This document shows positions 51,711 to 60,052 of a stretch of 64,000 nucleotides of DNA, one piece after another. Position numbers and translations under genes: made by a program. The notes under the pieces are model-generated. The model saw only the letters and a list, made by a program, of their open reading frames with translations. It had not been told where the DNA came from and made no database searches. Numbering within the stretch: the stretch's first letter is position 1; each line of letters begins with the position of its first letter. The stretch is from Neisseriaceae bacterium JH1-16. Lineage in GTDB: Bacteria > Pseudomonadota > Gammaproteobacteria > Burkholderiales > Chromobacteriaceae. Location: NCBI GenBank assembly GCA_025989215.1, contig JAPDNP010000009.1, positions 124,001-188,000 of the forward strand. Direction: 5' to 3'.

Positions 51711-52352
51711 TCAAGAAATTGCCCGCCGCGCCCGCACCGCGCCTACCAACAGCGGCAGCAGCGACACCCCAATAATCCCCAAGGTCAGCAGCGAGAAGTT
51801 ATGTGCGATCAGCGGCAGGTTGCCGAACAGCAGGCCGCCATAGATGAATAGTGGCACCCAGCAGCATGACCCGACGAGTGACAGACCCAGGAAGTATCGA
51901 TACGGCGTACCAACGCTGCCCGCCGCAAACGGTACATAGGTGCGAAGAATCGGCAGAAAGCGGCCGATCACGATGGTCTTGCCACCGTGGTCGGCGAAGA
52001 ATGCCTGCGTGCGCTCCAAGTGACTGCGCCGGAAAACGCGCGACTGAGGGTTGGAGAACAGCTTCAACCCGATCCGTCTCCCTACCCAGTAGTTGACGTT
52101 ATCGCCGAGGAATGCTGCGGCAACCAGGGTCAGAACCAACAGATGCGGATTGAGTGCGCCACCGGCCGCAAGCGCCCCACCGGCAAACAACAACGAGTCA
52201 CCGGGGAGGAACGGAGCCACCACTAGCCCTGTTTCGCAAAAGACCACCAGAAACAGCACGCCATAAATCCACGGTCCATATTGCAGGCACAACGCCTGTA
52301 GATGCACGTCGAGGTGCAAAATGAAGTGGATGAGTCCTATGACAAAGTCCAT
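51711..52352 (-). CDS. DedA-family membrane protein
   Basis: 213 residues with 5-6 membrane segments and the complete DedA motif GRFLPILRTYVPFAAG, with early FCETGLVVAPFLPGDSLLF. It resembles the YqjA/YghB/DedA group needed for proton-motive force maintenance and polymyxin tolerance. A CTTAAG-N5-CTTAAA box lies 87 bases upstream, suggesting control by the nearby two-component system. Confidence 0.9.
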   Translation of the reverse strand: MDFVIGLIHFILHLDVHLQALCLQYGPWIYGVLFLVVFCETGLVVAPFLPGDSLLFAGGALAAGGALNPHLLVLTLVAAAFLGDNVNYWVGRRIGLKLFSNPQSRVFRRSHLERTQAFFADHGGKTIVIGRFLPILRTYVPFAAGSVGTPYRYFLGLSLVGSCCWVPLFIYGGLLFGNLPLIAHNFSLLTLGIIGVSLLPLLVGAVRARRAIS

Positions 52353-52438
52353 GCATCTTCCTGAGGGTAAAGTACGTAATTCGATTGACTCGTGCGCAGC
52401 CTGAAGCCGCGTGAGAAGCCCATCCTATCGACCCCCGA

Positions 52439-52455
52439 CTTAAGTCGGGCTTAAA
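52439..52455. promoter_or_regulatory. PmrA-box-like site upstream of DedA gene
   Basis: CTTAAG-TCGGG-CTTAAA fits the direct-repeat PmrA/BasR box (YTTAAK-N5-YTTAAK). It lies between the 3' end of the methyltransferase gene and the DedA start. Confidence 0.65.
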
Positions 52456-52497
52456 ACGGTGCTGACGGACGGGATAAACCGCTGACTCTTTCCCGAC

Positions 52498-53106
52498 TCA
52501 GGCTGCATCGATGGGGTGCTCGAGACGGCGAAACTCGAAGGCCTGCACGCGTGCGGGTGGCAGGTTGGCCCAGACGATGTCGCTGGCTCGTTCGACGAAG
52601 CCATGCAAGGGGCGCCGGTGCATGCCGCGCAAGTCGTAGGTAAATTGGATCGCGATTCCCCCTACGGGCAGCACTCGACACCACTGCGCGAGGATGGTGG
52701 CCGTGTCATCTGCCGGCAGCGAGCGCAATGGCAGGCTGGAGACGATCGCATCGATCGGTACACTGTTCGGCAACAAATTGGCCAGTTCGGTCGCGTCGCC
52801 ATGCAACACGGTCACCCCAGGAAACCGCTGGCGCAGGTGCCGTACGAATGTTGGTGAGCACTCGATGACCAGCAACCGTTCCGGTGCGAGACCCCGCTCC
52901 AACAGAGCTTGAGTAACCGCGCCGGTGCCTCCGCCCAGCTCCACTACCAGTCCATAGCCTGTTGGCACGTGGGCGGCCATACAACGGGCGAGCCGATCAG
53001 AGCTTGGCCAGATGGCGCCGACGGCAGCCGGCTTGGTGAGCAGTTCCTGAACGAATAACCAAGGGGTGAAGTGGCGTAGGCGTATGGCCAGGTGTCGCAT
53101 CGGCAC
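52498..53106 (-). CDS. Class I methyltransferase, phospholipid N-methyltransferase-like
   Basis: 202 residues. The SAM-binding motif I is VVELGGGTGAVTQALLERG, with LLVIECSPTFVRHLRQRFPG (motif II) and later VSSLPLRSLP. The opening TKPAAVGAIWPSSDRLARCM is typical of PmtA-like and rRNA-dimethylase-like enzymes that modify phosphatidylethanolamine or act on small molecules. It is divergent from the PepSY/two-component genes, with two PmrA-like boxes in between. Lipid modification is inference. Confidence 0.8.
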   Translation of the reverse strand: MPMRHLAIRLRHFTPWLFVQELLTKPAAVGAIWPSSDRLARCMAAHVPTGYGLVVELGGGTGAVTQALLERGLAPERLLVIECSPTFVRHLRQRFPGVTVLHGDATELANLLPNSVPIDAIVSSLPLRSLPADDTATILAQWCRVLPVGGIAIQFTYDLRGMHRRPLHGFVERASDIVWANLPPARVQAFEFRRLEHPIDAA

Positions 53107-53207
53107 TCAGCGTGGCATATCAGTCACGATTAATCCCCTCATCGTTGTGTAGCCAAGGACAGCAGAAGTTCACCATATCGCTATTCAGGCACCTTATCGA
53201 GAACCTG

Positions 53208-53259
53208 CTTAAGCCGGACTTAAAAGCCCTGGCCATTCGACACCTAAGCTGCGCTTAAG
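53208..53259. promoter_or_regulatory. Two PmrA-box-like sites in divergent promoter
   Basis: CTTAAG-CCGGA-CTTAAA (53208-53224) and CCTAAG-CTGCG-CTTAAG (53243-53259) lie between the methyltransferase gene and the first PepSY gene, 35 bases apart. Both fit the hexamer-N5-hexamer pattern of OmpR-type regulators of the PmrA/QseB class. Confidence 0.7.
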
Positions 53260-53332
53260 CGAGCACCGAATAGCATTGCTCCATGCCGCCACTCCGGGTG
53301 GCTCATGCAATTCAACAGGTAAGGAGCAGGCT

Positions 53333-53662
53333 ATGCGCTTTAGTGGGAAACAAATCGGACAGGGACTGGCAGCGATCCTTGTCGTTGCCGCTGTAGGCAG
53401 TGGGATCGCATGGTATAGCGAGGCGCGAGAGAGTGAGCAAGAGCACCAAGTGCTGTCTTCGGCCAAGCTCAGTTTGGCCCAAGCGATCGACAAGGCGACA
53501 GCCACTGCCGGCGGTCAGGCGATTTCAGCAAAGCTGAAGTCAAAGGATGGGGCATTGGTCTACAAGGTGGTGCTGTTAAACGGCGCCCAGCGCAGCGAAG
53601 TACGGATCGATGCTCAAAGTGGAGCATCGCTCGGAGTGAAGAAGGAGGATAGCGATGAGTAG
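53333..53662 (+). CDS. PepSY-domain protein
   Basis: 109 residues from ATG 53333, preceded by AAGGAG. It has an N-terminal membrane anchor (GLAAILVVAAVGSGIAWY) and a PepSY domain (LSLAQAIDKATATAGGQAIS with ALVYKVVLLNGAQRSEVRID). Such proteins are often co-expressed with envelope-stress two-component systems, as here, and may modulate the sensor. Followed by a second, shorter relative. Confidence 0.85.
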   Translation: MRFSGKQIGQGLAAILVVAAVGSGIAWYSEARESEQEHQVLSSAKLSLAQAIDKATATAGGQAISAKLKSKDGALVYKVVLLNGAQRSEVRIDAQSGASLGVKKEDSDE

Positions 53663-53771
53663 GCACGTGAGGGGGAGGTAAGGCCTAGGCCAGAGGCTCA
53701 CGAGGGGCCGCCGCGGCCCCTCATCAGCCGTCGCCTCACGTGGAGCATCTCTCCATAAAGGAAAGTCACTC

Positions 53772-54077
53772 ATGCGGAGACTGTTAGTCGTCTCTTTAGT
53801 TGCGACCCTAGGCGCAGGAGTCGCGTTGTATGGCACTCGCCTTGGGCAGTGGGAGCACCAGACCCTGTCTTTCCTTAGCCTATTCGGCTTGGCTCAGGAA
53901 ATCGAGGAAACGATTACCGAGGCCGTCGGCGGTCCGGACATAGCAAAACTGGCACTCAATGACGAGATGGTCGTGCACAAGGTGAGGTTGCGAAATGGGG
54001 TGTATCGGAGCGTAGGACCTGATAACGCGCAAAGTAGCGCCCCGCTTGCGCTGAAGAAAGAAGGCACCGCTGACTAG
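53772..54077 (+). CDS. PepSY-like small membrane protein
   Basis: 101 residues with an N-terminal helix (LLVVSLVATLGAGVALYGT) and a reduced PepSY-like part (IEETITEAVGGPDIAKLALN). It parallels the gene before it in size and in its C-terminal ending (SSAPLALKKEG compared with SGASLGVKKED), so the two probably arose by duplication. AAAGGAAAG precedes the start. Confidence 0.8.
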   Translation: MRRLLVVSLVATLGAGVALYGTRLGQWEHQTLSFLSLFGLAQEIEETITEAVGGPDIAKLALNDEMVVHKVRLRNGVYRSVGPDNAQSSAPLALKKEGTAD

Positions 54078-54135
54078 TGAGCTATGCAGTACAGACACAA
54101 CGGTTATACATGCAACGAACAAATTGGAACGAGCG

Positions 54136-54798
54136 ATGAGGCTACTTCTGGTAGAGGACGATCCGATGATTGGTGACGGCCTACAACAAGGCCTGCGCCA
54201 GGAAGGGTTCACGGTGGACTGGGTACAAGACGGCAAGGCCGCGGCACTGGCTCTGGAAACCACCCCTTACGCGCTGCTGGTACTTGACCTTGGTTTGCCA
54301 CGTCGTGATGGCATGCAAGTGCTCAAGGACCTTCGGCGACGCGATGAGTCGCTGCCGGTCATCATCATCACGGCGCGCGACGCGCTGCCGGATCGGTTGG
54401 CCGGACTCAATAGTGGCGCCGATGACTACCTGGTCAAGCCGTTCGCCCTGGAGGAACTGATCGCGCGGATTCGGGCGGTCAGCCGTCGGCAGGCGGGGCG
54501 AGCACAACCCGAATTGCGTTGTGGGCCGCTACGGCTTGACCCGGTGCAGCATCTGGTCTGGCTGCACGACGAACCGGTCTCGATGTCCGCCAAGGAGTTC
54601 TCATTGCTGCATGAGTTGATGCGCGCCCCCGGTGCCGTCCTGTCGCGCGAGCAGTTGGAGGAGAGCTTGTATGGCTGGGGGGAAGAAGTCAGCAGCAACG
54701 CGGTGGAAGTGCACATCCACAACCTGCGTAAAAAACTGGGAACCGAGGTAATCCGCACGGTGCGTGGAGTCGGTTATCACATAGGGAGTGATGCATGA
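54136..54798 (+). CDS. OmpR-family response regulator, PmrA/QseB-like
   Basis: 220 residues. The receiver domain has the acidic pair EDD and phospho-Asp near residue 51 (LLVLDLGLPRRDG) and Lys in DDYLVKPF. The winged-helix output domain has VEVHIHNLRKKLG and IRTVRGVGYHI. Start at 54136 (MRLLLVEDDP), as in the family. Its stop overlaps the sensor kinase start (ATGA). Together with nearby CTTAAG boxes and PepSY, DedA and lipid genes, the class suggests response to cationic peptides or metals such as Fe(III). Confidence 0.92.
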   Translation: MRLLLVEDDPMIGDGLQQGLRQEGFTVDWVQDGKAAALALETTPYALLVLDLGLPRRDGMQVLKDLRRRDESLPVIIITARDALPDRLAGLNSGADDYLVKPFALEELIARIRAVSRRQAGRAQPELRCGPLRLDPVQHLVWLHDEPVSMSAKEFSLLHELMRAPGAVLSREQLEESLYGWGEEVSSNAVEVHIHNLRKKLGTEVIRTVRGVGYHIGSDA

Positions 54799-56171
54799 AT
54801 TCGCTGCGCCGCCGCTTGCTGTTATGGCTGCTGCCGGCCACCTTCTTGGCCGGGGTATTGGCGAGCGTAGGTACCTATTGGGGCGCGTCGTTGGTACTGA
54901 GCGACCTGCTGAATGATCAGATGCGCTACATCGCCGAGAACGTCAGCGTGGGCAGTGGCGGCGATCACGTTGCCTTGATCGACTCTGCCAAGTACAAGAA
55001 ACATACCGAAGACGACCAGGCCGACGAGGTGTTGCTGCAGGTATGGGACAACCAAGGCCGGCTGCGTTACACGACGAATCCGTCACTTTCGTTACCGCCG
55101 CCGCAACAGGCCGGGCTGCGCGATGTCACAGTGGGCAATCAGACCTGGCACACCTTCGTCAGCCAGCGTGGCGATCGGCGGATCCGTGTAGCCCAAGCCA
55201 AGGATGCACGCTGGGAGGCGCTGGCCGGTGTCGCAGTGCATCTGTTCTGGCCGGTGTTGTCGCTGATTCCGCTGCTGGCACTATTCCTGTGGTTCGGTAT
55301 CGGTTACGGGCTGAAGCCTTTGCGGCAAATCACGTCAGAACTGGCCGAACGCAACGTCAAGAGCATGGATCCGATCTCTACGACATCCTTACCTAGCGAG
55401 GTCAAACCGCTGGTACTAGCCCTCAACGATCTGTTGCAGCGCCTGGATCAGGCCTTCTCCATGCAACGGGATTTCATTGCCGACGCCGCACACGAATTGC
55501 GTACCCCCATCATGGGGCTCAGCATTCAGGCCCAGTTAGCGCAACGCGCTACTGACGAGGCCGAGCGCCAGACGGCACTGGCACAACTCCAACAGGGTGT
55601 CGTCCGGCTTGGCCACCTGGCTCAGCAATTACTGACGTTGGCCCGGTTGGAGCCCGATGCGCAGTCGCCAGCACCACAGGCTGTTGAGCTAACGGCGCTT
55701 TGCAAATCCGTCATCCTGGAAAAGGTGCGGCTGGCCGACGCCAAGCAGATTGACCTGGGCCTCGCCGAGCATGACCCCGCCGAAGTCACCGGCGATCTGG
55801 AGACGCTACGCATCTTGCTCAACAATCTGGTCGACAACGCGATCCGTTACACCCCGCCAAAGGGCAAGATCGATCTCGCGGTGCGCCTGAACTCGTACGG
55901 CGCTGTGCTCGAAGTATGTGATAACGGCCCCGGCATTGCCGAGACCGAGCGCTCACGGGTACTGGAGCGCTTCTATCGTGGCAGCCTCCCAACCAACGAG
56001 TCCGGCAGTGGACTGGGATTGTCTATCGTCAAACGTATTGCCGAGCAGCACGGTGCGGTCGTGACGCTAGATGCCGGGCCAGGAGGCAAGGGGTTAAAGG
56101 TACAGGTGCGCTTCCCCTATGCGGCCGCGGCCTACCGGGCAATCAGCGAGAGTGAGCCGCGGTTACCGTGA
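54795..56171 (+). CDS. Sensor histidine kinase, PmrB/QseC-like
   Basis: 458 residues. Two membrane helices (about 8-30 and 155-175) enclose a periplasmic sensor region, followed by a HAMP-like segment and a kinase core: H-box DFIADAAHELRTPIMGL, N-box LLNNLVDNAIRYTPP, G-boxes DNGPGI and GSGLGLSIV. It is translationally coupled to the response regulator. The signal is not evident; the periplasmic region has no clear ExxE iron motif as in Salmonella PmrB. Confidence 0.92.
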   Translation: MNSLRRRLLLWLLPATFLAGVLASVGTYWGASLVLSDLLNDQMRYIAENVSVGSGGDHVALIDSAKYKKHTEDDQADEVLLQVWDNQGRLRYTTNPSLSLPPPQQAGLRDVTVGNQTWHTFVSQRGDRRIRVAQAKDARWEALAGVAVHLFWPVLSLIPLLALFLWFGIGYGLKPLRQITSELAERNVKSMDPISTTSLPSEVKPLVLALNDLLQRLDQAFSMQRDFIADAAHELRTPIMGLSIQAQLAQRATDEAERQTALAQLQQGVVRLGHLAQQLLTLARLEPDAQSPAPQAVELTALCKSVILEKVRLADAKQIDLGLAEHDPAEVTGDLETLRILLNNLVDNAIRYTPPKGKIDLAVRLNSYGAVLEVCDNGPGIAETERSRVLERFYRGSLPTNESGSGLGLSIVKRIAEQHGAVVTLDAGPGGKGLKVQVRFPYAAAAYRAISESEPRLP

Positions 56172-56262
56172 CGTAACGACTTAAAGCCCAGCTTCCCTAT
56201 GGCCATTAGGGCTGACTTGGATGGGGGGCAACAATAAAAACAGCCAGCAGTAGAGGAGCATG

Positions 56263-56652
56263 ATGACAGTTGAGACGGTTTCCCTATTAGCCCGTGCTCG
56301 CCAATGGGCTCGCACGATCAAACGGGATGTACATGCGCTGTGGTTGGCGGCCCGTGACTCGCGCCCCCCCTGGTATGCAAAGCTGCTTGCGCTCGCGGTG
56401 GCCGCTTACGCGCTCTCCCCAATCGATCTGATTCCGGACTTCATCCCAATCATCGGTTACCTCGATGACATCGTGATTGTTCCGCTTGGGGTGTTGCTCG
56501 TTGTGCGTCTGATCCCCGCTGAATTGATGCAGGAGTATCGCGAAGCCGCCGCTGCAGCGACCAACCGTCCGGTGAGTCGTGCTGCCGCGCTCGTCTTTGT
56601 GACCGTCTGGATTGCGTGCACGGTCGGCGTGGCGTTACTACTGCTTCGCTGA
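56263..56652 (+). CDS. DUF1232 (YkvA-type) membrane protein
   Basis: About 129 residues. The DUF1232 core AYALSPIDLIPDFIPIIGYL with DDIVIVPLGVLL is present, and a second membrane helix closes the protein. The start at 56263 is preferred to 56260 because of the spacing from GAGGAG. A half-matching CTTAAA-N5 site lies at 56180, so it may belong to the same regulon. Function unknown. Confidence 0.85.
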   Translation: MTVETVSLLARARQWARTIKRDVHALWLAARDSRPPWYAKLLALAVAAYALSPIDLIPDFIPIIGYLDDIVIVPLGVLLVVRLIPAELMQEYREAAAAATNRPVSRAAALVFVTVWIACTVGVALLLLR

Positions 56653-56774
56653 CGGCTCCGCGTGACCCACGGTACCGTGAGCCACCCTCCTGGTTTGTCA
56701 GAACTTGCCCGTTTACCGAGCCGCTTGAAGCCCGTGCACTGCTTTCTTACCAAGCGACAACGACTGCGGATTCG

Positions 56775-57773
56775 CTAGGCATGGAAGGTAATCGCCAGAT
56801 ACAGGGCGAAGACGCCATATAGCAGCCCTACGGGGGCCAAGACACGACTATCTACACTGCCTCGCCGGAACATTCTCCACAACAGGATGATGGCTGCAGC
56901 CGTGATCAGCCCCGAAGCCAGTAATGGACCATCAAAGAGCCACGGCGTGAAGAAGATGCCCAGTGCGCTAGGAATGGTCGCCTGAATCATCATGGCACCG
57001 GAGATGTTCGCCAGCGCCAAGCGTTCCTTCCCTTGGCGTACCCAGATCAAGGCATTCATGATCTCGGGCAATTCGGTTGCAACCGGGCTTAACAGCAAGG
57101 CAACCAGATGCGGCGATAGCCCGAATGCCACACCGATCGATTCGAGTTGGCCGACAAACGTATGGGAAGCAACAGCGATGACTGCCAATGCTGCCAGCAC
57201 TTGCAATGCAGCCCAGCCCAAGGTGGCGTTGTGGGGGCGGAACTTGAGTGCCTCCAGTTCCTCCTCTTCTGGCGCAGTGTCTGCCGTGACGATTTCGCGC
57301 CAGACATACACCGCATAAGCGACGAGGAACAGCACTCCGAGCCAGGGTTTAATGGCGAATGCCACGAGTCCGAGCGCCACCTTGAGAACGAAGATCGCCA
57401 GGAATGCCAGCTGATCATGGCTGAGCCGCTGGTGATCCACTATCACCCGGTGATTGGAGCGTTGCAGTCGTTGTCGGTTACGCCATAGTGCCAAACCGAC
57501 TACGGCATAGGCTAAGGTTGCCAGCACCAGGGGGCCGCCCATCGCGGCACCGACACCAATATCTCTTTGCTGCGGGGTACTGCCGAACGCCACGGCGGTA
57601 AACGTGACGGCGCTTTCCGGCAAGGCGGTGCCAAAAGCAGCCAATACCGTGCCGACGGCCGTGGCACCCAATTTCATATGGCGCCCGCACCACTCGATGC
57701 CGTTGACGAAGAATTCACAGGCCAGGTAAATGGCCAAGGCAGATAGGAAAAACAAGAAGAGTGTCAGGAGCAT
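56775..57773 (-). CDS. CaCA-family cation/proton exchanger under manganese riboswitch
   Basis: 332-residue membrane exchanger with the two inverted alpha repeats of the calcium/cation antiporter family: VLAAFGTALPESAVTF in the first half and LSPVATELPEIMNALIW in the second, the acidic residues in each being cation ligands. Start is taken at ATG 57773; a TTG at 57806 is possible. A yybP-ykoY-type riboswitch stands 78 bases upstream, so manganese (or calcium) efflux is the likely task. Confidence 0.88.
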   Translation of the reverse strand: MLLTLFLFFLSALAIYLACEFFVNGIEWCGRHMKLGATAVGTVLAAFGTALPESAVTFTAVAFGSTPQQRDIGVGAAMGGPLVLATLAYAVVGLALWRNRQRLQRSNHRVIVDHQRLSHDQLAFLAIFVLKVALGLVAFAIKPWLGVLFLVAYAVYVWREIVTADTAPEEEELEALKFRPHNATLGWAALQVLAALAVIAVASHTFVGQLESIGVAFGLSPHLVALLLSPVATELPEIMNALIWVRQGKERLALANISGAMMIQATIPSALGIFFTPWLFDGPLLASGLITAAAIILLWRMFRRGSVDSRVLAPVGLLYGVFALYLAITFHA

Positions 57774-57850
57774 AGCGCAAACAGGGCCAGGCAAGCAGAT
57801 AACCAATGGCGCAACGATACGGCTTGCCCGGCAGGCAAACGCATCGTGGC

Positions 57851-57967
57851 CAAAGGTCTCGCCGGGCGGATCCGGTAATCCGGATGCTGATCACGCCATG
57901 AAGCGCAGGGCTTCAAGTTTGTTGACGTGATCTCCCCGGCAAACTCCGCCGGAGATGGCTACTCCCC
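57851..57967 (-). promoter_or_regulatory. yybP-ykoY-type manganese riboswitch
   Basis: On the minus strand the leader begins GGGGAGTAGCC, has ATCACGTCAACAAACTTG in the middle and ends with GGCGAGACCTTTG. These are the conserved P1/L1 and L3 elements of the Mn-sensing riboswitch found before mntP and alx in Escherichia coli. It lies just upstream of the CaCA exchanger gene, in a 307-base gap otherwise without genes. Identified by motif, not by covariance search. Confidence 0.85.
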
Positions 57968-58080
57968 AATGACAACGGGTCGAATTGTGGCATCGATGAG
58001 GGGGCTTGGCAATCTGGCGCCACGCCTACGTGGCACCTCACACTGTAGGACTGACAAGGAGATAGGTCCGCCCTCATGAC

Positions 58081-58260
58081 TTAGCTGGGCTTTTGGAGTT
58101 TTCTTTCCCGCCGAGTGCGATCCTGCAGGACCTGGTGCCGCCGATGGTCCGTCATCTTCTTCCACTCTCGGCACTCGTCACGCGTCCGGAAACAGCCAAC
58201 ACAAAGACTAGTTTTCCCGTCGAACTTGCACAGGTCGATACACGGAGATTTAACAGCCAT
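58081..58260 (-). CDS. DUF1289 small Cys-rich protein
   Basis: 59 residues from ATG 58260. The family pattern SPCIDLCKFDGKTSLCVGCF gives four closely set cysteines, and EREWK-like EWKKMTDHRR follows. Probably a small metal-binding (Fe-S or zinc) protein of unknown role. Stands alone, on the same strand as rcnA. Confidence 0.85.
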   Translation of the reverse strand: MAVKSPCIDLCKFDGKTSLCVGCFRTRDECREWKKMTDHRRHQVLQDRTRRERKLQKPS

Positions 58261-58456
58261 GCGGCGAGCACTCCAGCCATCGGAAGACGTTGCCAGGCGA
58301 GGCTCCCGAGGGGGTAAAGATTGTTCAATGCGGCTTGGCATGACGGGCCCGATGTCGAGAGACAGGACGCCTGTAGGGCCCTGTACTGTGCAGTGTCGTC
58401 GGCGCCGGCTTGGAAATTCGAGATATTTCTCAAACGCACCGGCAGCCGATACCCCC

Positions 58457-59620
58457 TTATCCTGCGATGTGTACCACTCCCTGTACTGCCATCACTGTGC
58501 CAACCAGGATCATCAGCAGGCTCGACAGATACGGCATCTTGCGGGCGATGGCCCCCATGTTGCCGAAGCGCTTGCCCACTTGGCGCGCGCCCCAGGCGGC
58601 GATCACGCCGACACTGACCAGCGAAATCGCCAGCCCGATACTGAATGAGGCTACCATGGCGGCGCCCAGGGTGAAGCGCTTCAGGTGCAGGCAGATCATC
58701 AGGATCGTCACCGAGGCGGGACAGGGCATCAGCCCACCGGTCAGGCCAAACATGGCGATCTGCGTTGTCGTCACCTCCCGCCCGGCGAAGCGACGCTTGA
58801 TATCCTCGGCATGGGCGCGCTCGTGGGCGTCTTGATACTCACCGCCAGCCTCGAACGCATGTGAATGGCCATGGTCATGATCGTGCTCATGGTCGTGATG
58901 ATGGTGGCCGTGCGCTTGGCCCATATGGTCATGGTCGTCTTCGCTAAAGGTCACCTCGAAGCGGTGAGCGTGATCGCCATGGCCGATGCTGAGCAGCACC
59001 TCGAACTCGTGCGGCTCGGGGATCTCGTCTCGCGACTCCAGATACTCCCCCCGTGTTTCCAACGCGAATGCCTGCTGGCTTCCATCGGCACGCACCGTTT
59101 CAATAGTGATCGTGTCGTGCGGCTTGAACGGCGCAGGATGCATGTGGTGGTCGTAGCCATAGAGGCGGAAGCGCGGCGGCACCCCGTCTTCAAAGACCTG
59201 CAGTTCGATCACCCCATGGCCGGTATTGATGATCCGACCGCCGTGTGGAGCGTGCGTTTGCGCCCGTGCCGCCAGATCATCCCAGCGGGTGCGCATGAAC
59301 ATCCAGACGGCGACGCCGATCACGATCACCCCGGACAGGATCATGAAATAGGGCTCGGCCTGTTCGGCGATTAGCTGGTTGCCAAACTTCAAGGCGACGG
59401 CGGCCAGAGCCCAGACGATCAATGAATGGGACAAGGCGGCACACAGGCCCAACAGAATCGCTTGCCCGATACTGCCGCGAATGGCGACGATGAACGAAGC
59501 CATCATGGTCTTGGAATGGCCCGGCTCGAGGCCATGCAGCGCCCCGAGCAGGATGGCGGTCGGAATGAACAGCCACAGATTGGTCGATCCCTGCTGGATC
59601 AAGTCGGCGATGGGCGGCAT
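58457..59620 (-). CDS. rcnA: Nickel/cobalt efflux protein
   Basis: 387-residue inner-membrane exporter of the NiCoT/RcnA family. Signature LGALHGLEPGHSKTMMASFI near the N-terminus, a long His/Asp-rich cytoplasmic loop (HGHHHHDHEHDHDHGHSHAF) and TGGLMPCPASVTILMIC. It removes Ni(II) and Co(II). It is divergent from rcnR with a palindromic AT-rich operator-like site between, and ends near an unrelated DUF1289 gene. Confidence 0.95.
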   Translation of the reverse strand: MPPIADLIQQGSTNLWLFIPTAILLGALHGLEPGHSKTMMASFIVAIRGSIGQAILLGLCAALSHSLIVWALAAVALKFGNQLIAEQAEPYFMILSGVIVIGVAVWMFMRTRWDDLAARAQTHAPHGGRIINTGHGVIELQVFEDGVPPRFRLYGYDHHMHPAPFKPHDTITIETVRADGSQQAFALETRGEYLESRDEIPEPHEFEVLLSIGHGDHAHRFEVTFSEDDHDHMGQAHGHHHHDHEHDHDHGHSHAFEAGGEYQDAHERAHAEDIKRRFAGREVTTTQIAMFGLTGGLMPCPASVTILMICLHLKRFTLGAAMVASFSIGLAISLVSVGVIAAWGARQVGKRFGNMGAIARKMPYLSSLLMILVGTVMAVQGVVHIAG

Positions 59621-59682
59621 GAAAGACCTTCGATAGAATGAGTATTAAAACGCTCGCGCAACGCTCCGTTGCCGCGACTAAA

Positions 59683-59705
59683 TATACTATACCCCACTAT
59701 ACTAG
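59683..59705. promoter_or_regulatory. Candidate RcnR operator
   Basis: TATACTATACCCC followed by ACTATACTAG: an ACTATAC direct repeat around a short C-tract, reminiscent of the TACT-G/C-tract-AGTA sites of RcnR/CsoR proteins. It lies in the 110-bp gap between divergent rcnA and rcnR. Confidence 0.6.
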
Positions 59706-59730
59706 TTAGGTGGTCACTTAGGGAATGCAC

Positions 59731-60006
59731 ATGGCGCATACCATCAAAGGCAAGAAACAGCTACTCACCCGGATCCGTCGCATCAAAGGGCAGGCGGAGG
59801 GGTTGGAGAAGGCACTGGACGCGGAGACCGACTGCGCGGCCATCCTGCAACAGATCGCCGCGATCCGCGGCGCGGTTAATGGACTGATGGCCGAGGTACT
59901 GGAAGGTCACCTGCGCGAACACCTGGGACCGGACGTGACTGACCCGAAGCAGCGCAGCGAGGATCTAGAACAGATCGTGGGCATTCTGCGCTCTTACTTG
60001 AAGTGA
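59731..60006 (+). CDS. rcnR: Ni/Co-responsive repressor (CsoR/RcnR family)
   Basis: 91-residue four-helix repressor. Ligand residues His3 (MAHT), Cys35 (TDCAAI), His60 and His64 (EGHLREH) match those of RcnR exactly, which distinguishes it from formaldehyde-sensing FrmR. It should release the rcnA promoter on nickel or cobalt. Start at 59731 gives His3; AGGGA precedes it. An ATG six bases earlier is less likely. Confidence 0.95.
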   Translation: MAHTIKGKKQLLTRIRRIKGQAEGLEKALDAETDCAAILQQIAAIRGAVNGLMAEVLEGHLREHLGPDVTDPKQRSEDLEQIVGILRSYLK

Positions 60007-60052
60007 GCCGCGACGGGGAAACGGTATCCGCAGTACTCACGGGAACAAGGCA

